DNA of 64,000 nucleotides from Coptis chinensis (GCA_015680905.1 CM027385.1:24868501-24932500), one strand, 5' to 3'; shown: positions 1 through 11,679, numbered from the stretch's first letter. The notes: generated by a model not told the origin, from the letters alone. Numbers and translations: made by a program.

Positions 1-680
1 AGGCTCGGACTTCTAGGTTCCACTTTTCTAACTTCCAGTACTTTAATTCATTACTCGGTTGTTATGACTACTCCAAAAATTATACCGGAACAATCTTTTT
101 ATGACTTGCTTGATAGTGACACTTATGGCTTTTATTTCGACGACATGATTAACCAATTAGGTTGGCTCCCTCTATTGATATATCCATGTGATACTTATTC
201 ACCTCAGCTTACTGCTTATTTCTATGATAATTGTAATTTTTTTAATAACCATGATGGAGAACAAGTGTTCTCTATCACCATAAACAATGAAATCATGGAT
301 TTAAACAAATTTTTATTAGCATTGGCACTAGGACTTTTTATGCCTCCTGGCCAAGACACATGTGATTACATGTCGGATAATGCCTTCTATTATAACTATG
401 CATACTTCCATGAGATTTATGGGGCGGGTATCTTCTATTTAGAAGACCAAGGCCAACATAACATAGCCCTTAAAAGCCTGTCCCTTAACATAGGCTCTAC
501 TATATTTTTCATTATGCTCAATATATTAGGGGAATGACGTTTTTCAACTCTGAATAGCGCCACTTGTAATATCTTCCTTGTTTTAGCTGAGGGACGTATG
601 CATTTTGATATTCCCAAGACCATAGTGTCTAGTTTAGCACGAGCCCATACAATGAGGCATGAGTACCTTCTTATGCTTGT
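1..680 (+). mobile_element. Athila-like element fragment (extra-ORF part)
   Basis: This is the 5' part of the extra ORF found in elements A and C. A reading frame opens at 64 with an N-terminus (IIPEQSFYDLL) close to the A copy (LIPEQSFEDLF). It also has the conserved block FYDNC..F....DGEQVFSI and a stretch containing YGAGIFYLEDQGQHN. The type matches the putative plant transposon protein domain. No LTR belonging to it lies in the window. It is broken off at about 680, where the similarity to A and C stops and the LTR of element B begins. It is therefore the oldest layer of this nest. No function is known for this protein. Confidence 0.7.
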
Positions 681-1247
681 TGTGTGTACCCTACGTCATA
701 TTTCTAATCCAAAGTGTACTCAGACCATGGACCTGGTGTGGGACTAGCGGCAGACCAGTTCGGTGGCTGTCAAAAAACATTTTGGATCATCCGGTCTTCT
801 AATCCGTCAAAGTTCACAACAGGTCTAGGGCCTATCCGAGTGGCCTAAGTTCATGGACCCAATCCGTCCAGATCATCTTGATCCAGTAACCCGATCCACG
901 GAGGCGAGAAACCCTAGTGCAATCTGATAAGATCTTGCACAAGGATAAAATGAAATCTTGGGGAATGATCCTATTTTAGATAGGATCATGCAAGGATTCA
1001 AAAAGGAAGGCAGTCTCCGAGAATCACTTTCTTGGCCGCCAAGGCAAGAGATTGCTATATATACGGAGGCTTCTGCAGCCTCCAGAACTACGTTTCAAGA
1101 GACTTGATCCCGAATTCCTCACTGGGTACGTAGGCAACCAGAATGTTGGTGCAGTCTCTCTTCTTCGAAAAACCTAATCCTCATCTCTTTCGAGCTTTCG
1201 GAAGCACCACTACATCAGGAGTGTTAGGTTAACTTTTTGCCCCGACA
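681..1247 (+). repeat. 5' LTR of element B
   Basis: The sequence starts TGTGTGTACCC, immediately after the point where similarity to the Athila extra ORF ends, and finishes CCCCGACA a few bases before a primer-binding site. It is TG...CA bounded and about 567 bp long. The exact start is uncertain by a few bases (681-685) because of a TG-repeat. A TATA-like stretch (tatatatacgg, near 1055) followed by a short leader fits an LTR promoter. Confidence 0.65.
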
Positions 1248-1251
1248 TTCT

Positions 1252-1279
1252 TTGGCGCCGTTTGTGGGGATCGAACCCA
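1252..1279 (+). other. Primer-binding site of element B, extended tRNA-like
   Basis: TGGCGCCGTTTGTGGGGATC begins 5 bases after the LTR and continues as GAACCC. It complements the acceptor end of a tRNA ending GGCGCCA, and the match pattern continues into a T-arm-like block (GGGATCGAACCC). Tat-clade elements usually carry primer-binding sites of this kind. The best family guess is a tRNA-Asp-like primer. Confidence 0.7.
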
Positions 1280-1344
1280 CGACCACGTGGTCTTCTGTTG
1301 GAGCTCGATATCCTCGGCCTTATTTTTCATACGTCCTTGTTACC

Positions 1345-2082
1345 ATGGTTGAACAAATTGCGATGAGTAATACAGAAGCTACCAATCGGCATGTAGCGAC
1401 TTGACAGAACATGGAGACTGTTCCAGGCACCACTACAGAGGTGGGGCAGTCAAGTTGTCATAGATATTTTTCTCAGAACAGAGGAAACGGATTGTCTGAA
1501 GCAGTTCAACACACTCTGGAGCCACTAGGGACTCGGGGATCTAATCCCCATGTCCCTCGCCGCAATGCTGTGCTAAGCACAAGAGCTGCCATAATACACA
1601 TCAGGGATGGTCCTGCTGAACCCACCCGTAATGCTACTATGTGACGTCCTGGAAGAGGTAGGGGAGGCCAACATGCTAACCTACGAGCCTCCATCCGGAA
1701 CTTGCAATACTAATCGGATCCAGCTCTCATCTCTCTTTTGAAAAGAATAGTTGCAGAAAATGAGATTTTGAGAAATCAACTAGGCAAATGGCCCAGAGAC
1801 CCTGAGGAGCACCAATCGGTCGAGTCCCCTTTGTCTGAACGTAGGCAAAGGCAACGAGCCGAACCGGGACAGTGCGAAGATCCTAACAATGGCCAAAACC
1901 TTATTCACAATAATGGTCGAGTTAGAGATCCAAGCCAAAGCCGGACTATCCACCCTATCTTACCTGTCCCCACTCACTCATAGTCAAACAATGTCTAGGA
2001 TCATTTGGGCACAAATCCTCAGACAAACCAGTCACAATAATTTGGAACGCCAGCAACTGCATTGAGTTCCAGTTCGAAAATG
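1345..2082 (+). pseudogene. gag region of element B, 5' block
   Basis: Coding-like sequence begins with MVEQIAMSNTEATN just after the leader and runs into the CACTA-1 insertion point. It is rich in Arg, Asn, Gln and Pro, contains a short helix-like stretch (KRIVAENEILRNQL) and has no recognisable enzymatic motif. Such a low-complexity N-terminal segment is usual upstream of the retrotransposon gag domain in Tat elements. Broken. Confidence 0.55.
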
Positions 2083-2350
2083 CACTACAACAAAAAAGGT
2101 TTTATATCACTATTAAAAACAGTGACAAAAAGTTTTTTGTCACTATTTTTTTTTTTCCAAAACCGTGACGGAGTGGGGGTAATTTTTTTTTCCAAAACCG
2201 TGACAAATATTTGTTCCAGACTAGCATGTATCCACCACATAAAACAGTAACAAATACTAAAAAATAGTCACAAAAAAACGTAGCTTTTGTGACAGTTCTA
2301 ACAAAACAGTAATGTAATCAGGTTGTAACCTTCACAAAAAGGACAACCAT
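2083..2350 (+). repeat. CACTA-1 left terminus and subterminal repeats
   Basis: After the CACTACAACA end come several imperfect copies of an ACAGTGACAAA / CCGTGACAAA / ATAGTCACAAAA motif in both orientations, for example around 2118-2140, 2160-2215, 2245-2275 and 2285-2300. In En/Spm-type transposons such subterminal motifs are bound by the TNPA-type protein. Confidence 0.8.
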
Positions 2351-4202
2351 TCATGACTGTTTGGTTAAAACTGTGATAAATATATATTTTGTTTCAAAAA
2401 AAATATCGAATACACATGAAAACAGACCTCACGGACATGTAATAAACCACACTCTGAATATTATCCATTAAATTTCAAATAGCATTCATAAAGTGCTAAT
2501 TCCATTGAATTATCGGCCAATTCCCTTGAATATACTAATATATATATACTTCATTATGTTTTATATATATATATATTAGTATATTCAAAAACATAATGAA
2601 GTAAATAACACATTTCCAATGTAATACATATAAATTAAATCAGCCAAATCCAATTGAAAAAAAAACCTAATCTCGCTCAAGTCGATCACCCACGTGTATG
2701 TCTTAACCTTTGTAGTTGTTCTGCATCTAGTTTTCATCTTGAGAATAGTTCATAATACATTCTTGGATGAACTGAACAAAGTCTATTCGAACGTCACTCC
2801 AGTATCTCCTTGTAGGTATAAGCCGTTTTACGGCCAAGATTCTTTATCTGAAATATAATAAACCAATCGTATAAAATAATTGGAAAAGTTACGTGGTGCT
2901 TCCTTACAAAAGATACATTGACATATTAGAATCTCCAAGTATCCAATGTATAACTAGTAAACAGAACACTAAAATATGGAAAACACTTGATCCCAATTCC
3001 AAGTTTAGGTTTCTATATAGTGGGCCTAACACTATACTAATGAAATGGAGCAACTAACGAGATGTCTTTTGGAAAATCAAAAGCCAATATCAAGACTTAA
3101 TCACAGTTTTCAAGGGTTAATGGATTGTTTAATTGATAGAAGTTACGAGTAACTAAGTAAGTACCTCAAATAATTGTATAAGAGCCCAAAGCAATCATAA
3201 GCTCTTGAAGAGATAGTAAAATCAATCTAGAGACATCAAACAAGAGTTCAACACCTTGTCGTATGAAAAATGAAAAGAATCGAATAGGAGTTGGATTTGT
3301 CGAACACTGGATGGTGTTCCCTGAAATAAGAAACAAGTGATACAAATTAAAAATAACTCTACAAGGATTAGAATGTCCAATACATGACTAAATTCTTATA
3401 CATTACACACTTTATATGCACCAAACACCACCAGGGGCTGCTATTTATTTATTTTTGGAAAAGTTTTATGTGTGTGTGGGGTGTGCAGATGCACCAAACA
3501 CCACTAGGGGCTGCCATTTATTTATTTTTGGAAAAGTTTTGTCTGTGTGTGTGTGGGGGGGGGGGGGGGATGTAGAAGGTCACAGTAATAGAAGAAATCA
3601 AGTGTGCAAGGAACAAAAAGGAATAAATGGATAGACTTCTAACAGTAAGGATTTAAGAAGCAACTTTTACTTCATGAATTTAATATATTATCCCACATAT
3701 TTTAGCAAAATGTGTTTTCTTTAAATAGATGTGGTAGCAGACAAATTTAAAACAACAGTGTGGGTATTACGCTTCTGACTCTACACACATGAGATAGGAT
3801 CTGAAGATGATGCTATGTAATGCAGCATTAAGTAGCAAATGAAAGCATTCGGCAGTGTCAAGGACCTCTTTAACTAATGTGGCTACATCTAGATGTTCCA
3901 ATTTCCTAAAGTTATTTACATTAAAAAAGAACTACAAAAACTTACCCAAGTCCTTCTTGGGACCAGGAAGCTTCGTACACTCCACTTGTTGCCCGAAATG
4001 TTGTTTCTACCATGTTTTCATGAAAAAAATAAAATAAAACTTTCTCTAAACACTAGAGAAGGAAAATAAAAGAAGAAGAGAACTCACCAAGAGAACTTAA
4101 AACATCATAAGAGCTAAAGATTGGAAAAAAAAAACATAACCAAATGAGTAACTTTCCGGAATAAACTAAACTACTACAAATGAGACAAGCACACTTGGTT
4201 AG
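2351..4202. other. CACTA-1 left internal arm, no gene recognised
   Basis: AT-rich sequence without a recognisable transposase. On the minus strand a GT donor follows a coding-like block near 3945-4010 (PGPKKDLG before GTAAGT), and another coding-like block near 2730-2850 reads RRYWSDVRIDFVQF. Either could be exons of captured genes, but I recognise neither. The arm also has an interleaved inverted repeat (2526-2602) and a tandem duplication (3416-3560). Element A is inserted at 4203. Confidence 0.4.
3416..3569. repeat. 73-bp tandem duplication ending in a G run
   Basis: Two copies of a unit beginning ATGCACCAAACACCAC start at 3416 and 3489. Each contains TATTTATTTATTTTTGG and a (GT)n tract. 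The second copy runs into a pure G tract at 3555-3569. It looks like replication slippage of a simple-sequence-rich unit. Confidence 0.85.
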
Positions 4203-5692
4203 TGATAAAACATAAAAAGATAATTTACCTACGAAATGAACGATAAAACTCAAAACGTAAGTAAACTAAAACTATGTGCGAGTCTATAATTTATCAAAAA
4301 TTCGACTCTCTATCTATTGAACAGATATAGTGGAGTAGGAAGTTTGTTCCACTCCTAGTCCTTCCGCATGCTGTGTTCTCTACGTATAAGTAAACTTAAC
4401 TCTAAAGTCTAATGAGAGATTTACGAAATGGCAACTAGACTATGATGCAACTACCCACGAGATGCAACTAGTCGACTATGAGAACAACAATGGGAATGCT
4501 ACATCGATTCTATGATAAGGAGTTAGAGGGGGGATTGATTCCACCTTAACTCGACTTAATCCTACTAACGATGAATCGTCGTAATCCGAATTGAACTGCT
4601 TCGCAGAACAATCTGGTTACTCCTAATCCCTAATTACACATGGCATTTCTACCAATTCATAACTAGCATGTGGACAATTACACCCATTCTCATGGTGAAC
4701 TAATCGTTTCTAGAGTGGAAGGGAAATTACGACGACTCTACAATAATCGGAATCAAGCTTTCATCAAGGCTTCTCAACCCCCTCTAATGGAGGTTTAGCC
4801 GAGAATCATGACGCAATCATTTCCGACTAAATTATAACTAAACATAATATAAAGAATTGAAATTTACTAATTTAAATTAAACAATAATTAAATTCTAATT
4901 AATAACTAAGAATTGAATAACAAGTAATAAATGAAATTAGATCTAACAATTGTAAATGACAAGAATCGAAATTGACAAATAGCTATTTTATTTATCAAAC
5001 TAATTAAGAACAATGATTCTAAGAGTTTAATCTAAAACAAGAATTGAATATAAACTAAACTTAATTTAATTAAATAAAAACTAGATCTAGAATTATCTAT
5101 TGTTTTAGGTCTAACTAGCTACCACTAACAAAGAGTCAAGCTCTTGTTTTTATACTTTCAGATCCAAAAATCATGTATGGGCTTGGAGCCATGTTTTGGG
5201 CCAAAGAATCAGGCCCAAAACCCAATTCTTTCAGTTCAAAAAGGCCTCTTCAGCTGCATTTGGCTTCAATAGACTTTTCGTCCACTTCTGCTCCTCTGAT
5301 TGGGTAAAGGCTTAAACCATTGGAAAGCTCTTTCCGAGCCGGTCGTTTTGACATAAGGTAGGCCCCATTCCAAGGTCTGAGTCCAAAGATACGGCCTTCG
5401 GAAGTTCTGCTGACTTTGTGTGCTGTTTCTACCTGTGTCGACTTTTCAGCTTTTGACCGGGCTTTAGAAAGGCTTTGTCTTCTTGAATCTTGGCCTTTAA
5501 TTACGGAACTCCTTAGTAACCGACCTTTGCTCCTTTATCTCGCTAAAGTGGCACATTTCTGCACATAATGGACTTTGAAGTCTGAAATGCATAAAAACAC
5601 GTAATCAGTGTTAACTCTTAATTATTACTCACATAATTGGTATAAAAGTATGACTGTTACAGGGTTAAAACTATAGTTTTGGGCTCTTATCA
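4203..5692 (-). repeat. 3' LTR of element A
   Basis: A 1490-bp copy matching 15216-16714. On the minus strand it begins TGATAAGAGCCCAAAACT next to a polypurine tract and ends TTTTATCA. The start is shared with the LTRs of element C and of the lone LTR at 29568, so all belong to one broad Athila-like family. Confidence 0.9.
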
Positions 5693-7502
5693 AACCACCC
5701 CCAAACAGCATTTTGCTTGTCCTCAAGCAAAGATGAGAAATTAGAATAAGTGTCCAAAAATGGAGTTCTATCTACTCTCGTTTCACTGAGTGCGATTGCA
5801 TTGACCATATGCAACAAGGCCTTAAACCACTAGGAATTTCCTAGTAGACGAGTTATAGCCTCGTGAGAGTTTTCCAGTGAAGGTACTCACAAACTTCATC
5901 TATACTACAACGACTAAGAAATAAAACTATTGTTTCCTTATTCATGCTCTAAATTAACTATACCTCTCACTAGCAATGCATATAGAGTAATCAAGTCGAA
6001 ACCTAAGCTAATATATGCATAATAATCAATCATCAACAATAAATATATATACAATGAGTAATACTATGAAATGTCTAGCATGTTCGTTTCTGAAACTCGG
6101 AATAGCGTCCTTAAGTAGGTTCTCACAATAATAGTCAAGATACAACACTCTGATTTTTCCACTCAAGTTTACATTATCCGAGCAGGCGGTGGGCACACTT
6201 TACCTTACAATCTCAATGACAACAAGGAAGCCGGTGTCGATCAAACACATCTGCCACTTACTATCACACTAGCCTATTCCTAATTGAGCTAGAGGTCTTT
6301 ATTAGGTGTTGCGGGGATTAGGAGATGGTTTAAGAAGGAAGGAAATGGATATTCAAAAAGGACAAGTATGAGATAATAGAGTCTTCCTATTATGTAACTA
6401 GAGAAAACCTTGCTATTTATTTTTGCTTCTACACTTTGTTTCCATCCTTATATATATATATATATATATATTCTTTGGCTTTTGACCCCTTTTATTCTAT
6501 TTTTTTGGAGTTTTTATTTTATTTCTATTTTTATTTTTCTTTTCTTTGGATGGAAACTTCTTTTCTTTATTTTCTGAAGCAATTAACTAACTTTTGTTTA
6601 CACAGGTTTTTCTCTTCTTCTTTCTTCCTCATTCTATTCTCAGACTTATTCTAGATTGGGTAGGTTGAATTTTTTATTTTGTTTTGTTTTTGTAACAGGG
6701 TAAAGGAATTATGGTTTATGGAAGGCTAAAGAAGGGCTCAGAGGGGCGACTAGCGGAATATAATTCATAGGTATGAATTTCTGGCTATATCGATCCAAAG
6801 AGGGCCTAAATTCTTGCTTAGGATATGGTTTAGTGATCAAGCAAGTGGACGTGTGATATCTCTATCCGGATTTTGCTTCTCCCTTGTGTCATTTCTCAAA
6901 TGTTTCGCTCATATAAGGCTTTAGGCTATATTCTCACAGGATTTGTAGAATAAGTACTCTAGCCTAGATTTCAGAAACTCACTGCTAACAATCATAGATA
7001 CTCATGTAATATATTTATAGATAGATGCAAAGATTATTACCTACATATTAACCTAAGTTTCTAAAAATTATTCTAATGCAAAAGCTAAGTGAGACTTCTA
7101 GATTATTAAGAGCATAGAGAAAGAAAACAATACCAATATTCCTAAGTGTATATCATAACTTATTTATTTATATTTTTGAGTTTTTTTAAATTTTAACTAG
7201 AAAACAAATGCATATTATACCTATCGTATCCTAATCAGATGCCTTAATTACACGCGTTTCTATGCCCCAAACAAGAAGCATGCTTTGTCCTCAAAGCATT
7301 TTAAATAAAGAGGGTTGGAAAAATACCATTGAATCGCGTGAAATTCGGAACATCTATGAAACAAGGTTAGAACATATTAATATAGGAAATAAAAACTGAC
7401 GCAACTTTATACGAGTTCTACCCATTATGGGGTTAAAAGAATGAAATTGCTTGGGACATAAGCAGACACTAACTAGAATTAAGACTTACCTTATCTCCCG
7501 GT
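5693..7502 (-). other. Element A 3' non-coding region with polypurine tract
   Basis: About 1.8 kb without coding capacity lies between ORF X2 and the 3' LTR. On the minus strand it ends with a TTGAGGACAAGCA block and the polypurine tract TGTTTGGGGGTGG at 5695-5708. A second copy of this signature (GAGGACAAAGCATGC then TTGTTTGGGG) lies at 7261-7291. A (TA)n tract is at 6450-6471. The region is clearly homologous to 54770-56597 in element C. Confidence 0.8.
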
Positions 7503-8431
7503 TTACTCATCATCTTCCTCATCCTCTTCTTCTATAAAGAAGTGAGGTTCCTTCGCGTCCTGCCATGCCATGATAATTTGCCAGGCTTCCCGCCATTTAT
7601 CGTCTATTATTGCTAACCTATTAAGAGCCACTTGGTCTGATGGGGTGTAGGGTGCAATCTGATGAGGTTGTATCCTCCACCCTTGCCAAGTCATTGCACG
7701 GAAAGATCGAATAATATTATTGGTGGGTCGTACAGTGTCGACCGTAATCCAATCCTTGAAACGTGTACAAAAAATAGGAAAGAAACATAGCATAATACGG
7801 GAAATTAGAACATGCATAAGAAGGTACTTATGCCTCATGCTATGGGATCGAGCTAAACTAGACATCAAGGTTCGGGGAAGGTCATGACACATACGTCCCG
7901 TGGCTAAAGCAAGGAAGACGCTGCAAGTGGCATCATTCATAGAAGAAAAACGCCATTCCCCTAAAATGTTTAGCATGATCCAAAACATAATAGTTCCTAT
8001 GTTCATGGACAGGCTACCAAAGGCGACGTTATATTCCCCTTGGTCCTCGATACGGAAAATGCCCGCGCCATACGACTCATGCAAAAACTCGTAAGTGTAG
8101 ACATACATATTATCTACCCAATATCACCATGGGTCTTGTATTTCAGCGGGCATAGCAAGTCCAAGAACAAATTCTAGCAAGAACCTGGTAATTTCCATTG
8201 GTTCATTATCAATATTGATGGAGAACACTTGTTCTCCATCTGGTCTCTCAAAGAAAATGCAGTTATCGTAAAAATAAGATGCTAGTGTTGGAGAATACAG
8301 TGCATCAGGTCTTACCATGAGCGGTTCCCAGCCAATGTATGTGATCGCCTCACGAAACCAAGCACCATAAGTAGTGCTTTGGAACAAATCTTCGAAAGAC
8401 TGTTCCGGTATCAATGTAGGAGATGTCATCT
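7503..8431 (-). pseudogene. Element A ORF X2, putative plant transposon protein type
   Basis: The N-terminus MTSPTLIPEQSFEDLF is followed by FYDNCIFFERPDGEQVFSI, an IEDQGEYNVAFGSLS block, a middle part with RSHSMRHKYLL, and a C-terminus with acidic residues (EEEDEEDDE). The pattern FY-N...DG..VF...I...FLL..LGL matches what I know of the putative plant transposon protein family (Transposase_32-like). The biochemical role is unknown, and no signal peptide or membrane segment is apparent, which argues against an envelope function. Homologues in the window are 64-680 and 53991-54769. Confidence 0.65.
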
Positions 8432-9129
8432 CAAAATTACGCTCTGGAATAGCTGCGAATGATCTGGAAACAACCCGCAGAAAACTGGAATTTTTCGGTC
8501 CCACGGAAGTCGGTCGAATAAGCTCCTGCAGAGGCGTAAGGGGCGCCCGAGAGGTGTGAAGATCGAAAAATGACAGGAAACGTGGGAATCGCGGGAGTGA
8601 AAGGTGAGTGATGGAGGTTAGGTGTAGTGTGAGTTGTGAGTGTAGAATGAATGAAGTTTATATAGGTTTTACGTTGCTAAAACGGATCGGGAAGTTGCCA
8701 AAAAGTTTTTACGGCAGTTTCCGGAAATACTAAAATTTCCAAACCCGAAAATGGAAACAACTCATTTTCTTGATTCGAAAACAAACCTAGTATCTTTTAG
8801 GTTGAATTTAGGATAGAATCTACCTATTTAATCGAGATTTCATCCTACCATGATACTTATATATAGATATGCCTAAACGGCCATATTTTCACCCTAACTC
8901 CGCAATAACTTCTAAAACGAAGGTCATATAAAAATCATCTTTGGAATAGATAACACCACCCCCAAACAATTTGGGAAGGTGGGATCAATATTAAACAACC
9001 ACGCAAAATTAAAATAACGACATTATATTAAAATTGGCATTAAATGCCTGTTTACTACAAAATCCAAATTACGGAAATAAAACTTACATTAAAATAACTA
9101 ACAATATTAAAAACTATAAATAAAAAACA
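8432..9129 (-). other. Spacer between X1 and X2 with internal PPT-like motif
   Basis: Non-coding. On the minus strand it carries ATTGTTTGGGGGTGGTGTT at 8952-8970, a near-copy of the terminal polypurine tract, placed directly after ORF X1. Confidence 0.7.
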
Positions 9130-10317
9130 TCAAACTATACTATCCCTAACCACTTCGGTACTGGTAGCGGAGGGCACATGCTCAGGAGATGGCTCCTGAG
9201 CTCCCGATGGGCCAGCACCATTCATCTTTCGGCGACGACGCTCGTGCCTCGATGGTGTGTCCTCAGAAGGAGAATCCTCATGAGGTGGGAATCGTGCAAG
9301 CATGTCGGCCCGGAACTGGCACTGAGCTTCTAGCTCGGCCCTCATCTGTTCCCACCGCTCGTCCTCACTCTGGGTACAGATCTCGAAATTATGGTGGATA
9401 GTTGCCTGTCGAGTCCGGAGGTCTTCGCAGATAGTGTTGAGTGAACACATGCCACGATGAATCACAGCCATGCGTTCTACATCTGACCAACACCTCTCCA
9501 AGGCATCCACATCAAAACAAGTCAAATCCTCCTCATCCTCCGAGTCATTCCCATTTCCCCCATCCTCCTCGTCATTCTCATTTCCACCATCCTCCTCGTC
9601 CTCTTCTCTATCTTCAGGTAACCTCCAAACTCATTGGACACAATCCTTATAAATCCAAGGATTTCGGTGTAGGGTGATGTAAATCCTATCAGACGCCGGA
9701 GCTGCTCTCAACTTCAGCATGATCTTGGTTATTAAAACAGGGAGAGGTGCCATCAACTTTCCCACTCCCCTAATCATGCTAAGCAAAAACTCCAAGATAC
9801 AGAACTCGTACTTCTGCTCCTAGAGTATCCATAAAATATGGAGGCAGTTCAGACCGATGTCGCTGACCTTCTCCTTCCCCAGGACGTTCCGACCAATCCA
9901 CTGAGGGATGCCTGGCGAACACAATAAAATGTTGGTTATGAGGGATGCCTGGCGAACACAATGCGATCTCGCATTGTAGTTCCCTACGGTAACTGTCACG
10001 TGCATCAATGGCTCTACCCTATTATATTGTGACTCCTGTAACGTGACATCCAGATGGATTCTAGGCGGAATGCCTAGAATCTTAGCCAACAACCCAGTAG
10101 TTACTTCCTTCCTCCTTTTCGCCACCATAACAAAAATTCTACGCCCCTCCACCTCCCTCGTGTTGTAAAACCGTCGGACTAAGTCTTCGTGGTAAAAGGC
10201 TTCGGTCGAGTACCACAAGCTATTCCAGTCTCTACTGATCATTTCGTCACCGTAAAACGGCATGAAGTGGTCGCCAGTAAATGCTTGCTCCGGCAAGATT
10301 CGATGTTGTTGAGCCAT
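9130..10317 (-). pseudogene. Element A ORF X1, second plant-transposon-protein-type ORF
   Basis: It begins MAQQHRILPEQAFTGDHF and has LVRRFYNTREVEGRRIFV and LLAKILGIPP, the same FY-N...V.G..(I/V)F...LGIP scheme as X2. The similarity to X2 is weak beyond this core, so it is a diverged paralogue or an independent acquisition. The C-terminal part (9130-9525) is helical and charged (RWEQMRAELEAQCQFRADM) and ends in a Pro/Ser/Glu-rich tail. The function is unknown. Broken. Confidence 0.6.
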
Positions 10318-10529
10318 TGGAGTTTTTGGAATGTAGTGGGGGTTTAAATGGGATGTGGTGTTGGAATTTGAGTCGACCGATTGAAACAAACAGTGGTGGT
10401 GGCGCGGTGGTGGCGCGACAGTTCACAATTTTGAAATTTTCGGTGGTTTTTGGTTTTTTTTTTACTTGGGTGGAGGTAATAGAAGATTTGAAATTTTTGA
10501 ATGTGGGCTTTTAATTAGGTTTTCTTTTT

Positions 10530-10566
<37 letters not shown>

Positions 10567-11679
10567 GTTTTGGAGCTTTGGTGATCGTTAATGGCGGATG
10601 AACGCGACTGTTGGGGCAAAGGTAAAGGCGCGGGTGCGCTGCCGGTACGCGCGGGTTGGGCCCAAGCCCAATTCGAAATTTTTGAATTTTTGAATTTTTC
10701 ACGAAACTTCAAACTAAAATTGCCGCTTCGTTACCGGTCCGATTTTTGCAAATGAGATATGGAAATGATCAGGAGAGAATTTCTAATCCGATGATCCATA
10801 AAACACTCTATTCCGACCGTGGATGACATATAAGATAGTGGAAAATGCCTCGGAGTGCGTGCATGACGTACGTTATGCGAACGACTAAACTCTAAATTTA
10901 TAGATTATGTCAACCCGGATCGAAATACAATTAAACGACCTAAGCAACTCTAATGGGACATAAAACATTCTTGGACGGAAACACAAACACCCCACCCCCA
11001 AACAAATTTTTTACGACAAAGTTTAGAAAATTTGTTTGTTTTTTTTTTTTTTAAGTGGGTCTTTTAAAGTCAGATTCCCGAGACTTCCTAGATTACTATG
11101 TTTATTCTTTAATATATATATATAGGCTTATTGTTTTTTATTATAAAAGTGAATATATATATATATATATATATTCACTTTTATAATAAAAAACAATAAG
11201 CAAGAAAGACATAATTCACCCCATAGAGAAACATGACTCAAAAATCCGAGAAAACATGCAAGAGTGGAAAACGTGAATTATGTTAAATGTGGACTTAGGA
11301 TCCGGTACTTACAGCCACACACTCCATAGGGAGGGCCCGGTTACCTTAATGGTGCACTCACCAATATATGAAAATGAAAGGAAATGCACCAAACACAAAA
11401 GTTGAGTCGTTTATAGTCAGATACTCAAGACTTTATCTAAACATATGTATGAACATGCAATTTATCATATATCAACAACCGAAATAGTTGTGGATCATTC
11501 CATAAATAAATATCACAGAAAATATATCCAAACACAATCAAGCACCAAGATTTCCTATGACGCATCCTAGTGAACTGAAAACGAAGTCGGATAAACCTAT
11601 AACGTAAGCTAGCATGCACCTTCTTTTTCATCTTTGAGCGAGAGGGTGTCCTAGTGAATAAGTGTGGAAAAGTGAATGG
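10318..11679 (-). other. Spacer of element A with palindrome and internal PPT-like motif
   Basis: Non-coding. It contains a poly(T) tract at 10532-10564, a GC-rich GGCGCGGGTGCGCT motif at 10625-10660, a PPT-like block (minus strand ATTTGTTTGGGGGTGGGGTG) at 10987-11006 and a perfect 76-bp palindrome at 11126-11201. The corresponding spacer in C (53346-53990) also has the G-rich block and the GC motif but lacks the palindrome. Confidence 0.7.
11126..11201. repeat. Perfect 76-bp palindrome
   Basis: The left arm begins GCTTATTGTTTTTTATTA and runs into a TA tract. The right arm is its exact reverse complement, ending in CAATAAGC. Each arm is 38 bp with no spacer. DNA or RNA from it would form a long hairpin. 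Confidence 0.95.

Noticed and set aside
1252-1320. A tRNA gene at the start of element B
   Set aside because: The GGGATCGAACCC block and the acceptor-like end look tRNA-derived, but no D-arm or anticodon arm pairs properly and the position right after an LTR explains it as a primer-binding site.
6436-6654. Tyr/Phe-rich membrane-like peptide after a (TA)n tract
   Set aside because: It comes from a T-rich stretch in the non-coding 3' region of element A; the matching region of element C gives only an antisense low-complexity frame.
9441-9677. Plus-strand His/Pro- and Ser-rich frames
   Set aside because: They are antisense shadows of the acidic Glu/Asp-rich part of ORF X1.
7503-10317. Extra ORFs of element A as an envelope gene
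   Set aside because: They follow gag-protease like the envelope-like ORF of some Athila elements, but no signal peptide or transmembrane helix is visible and the motif pattern fits the plant transposon protein type.
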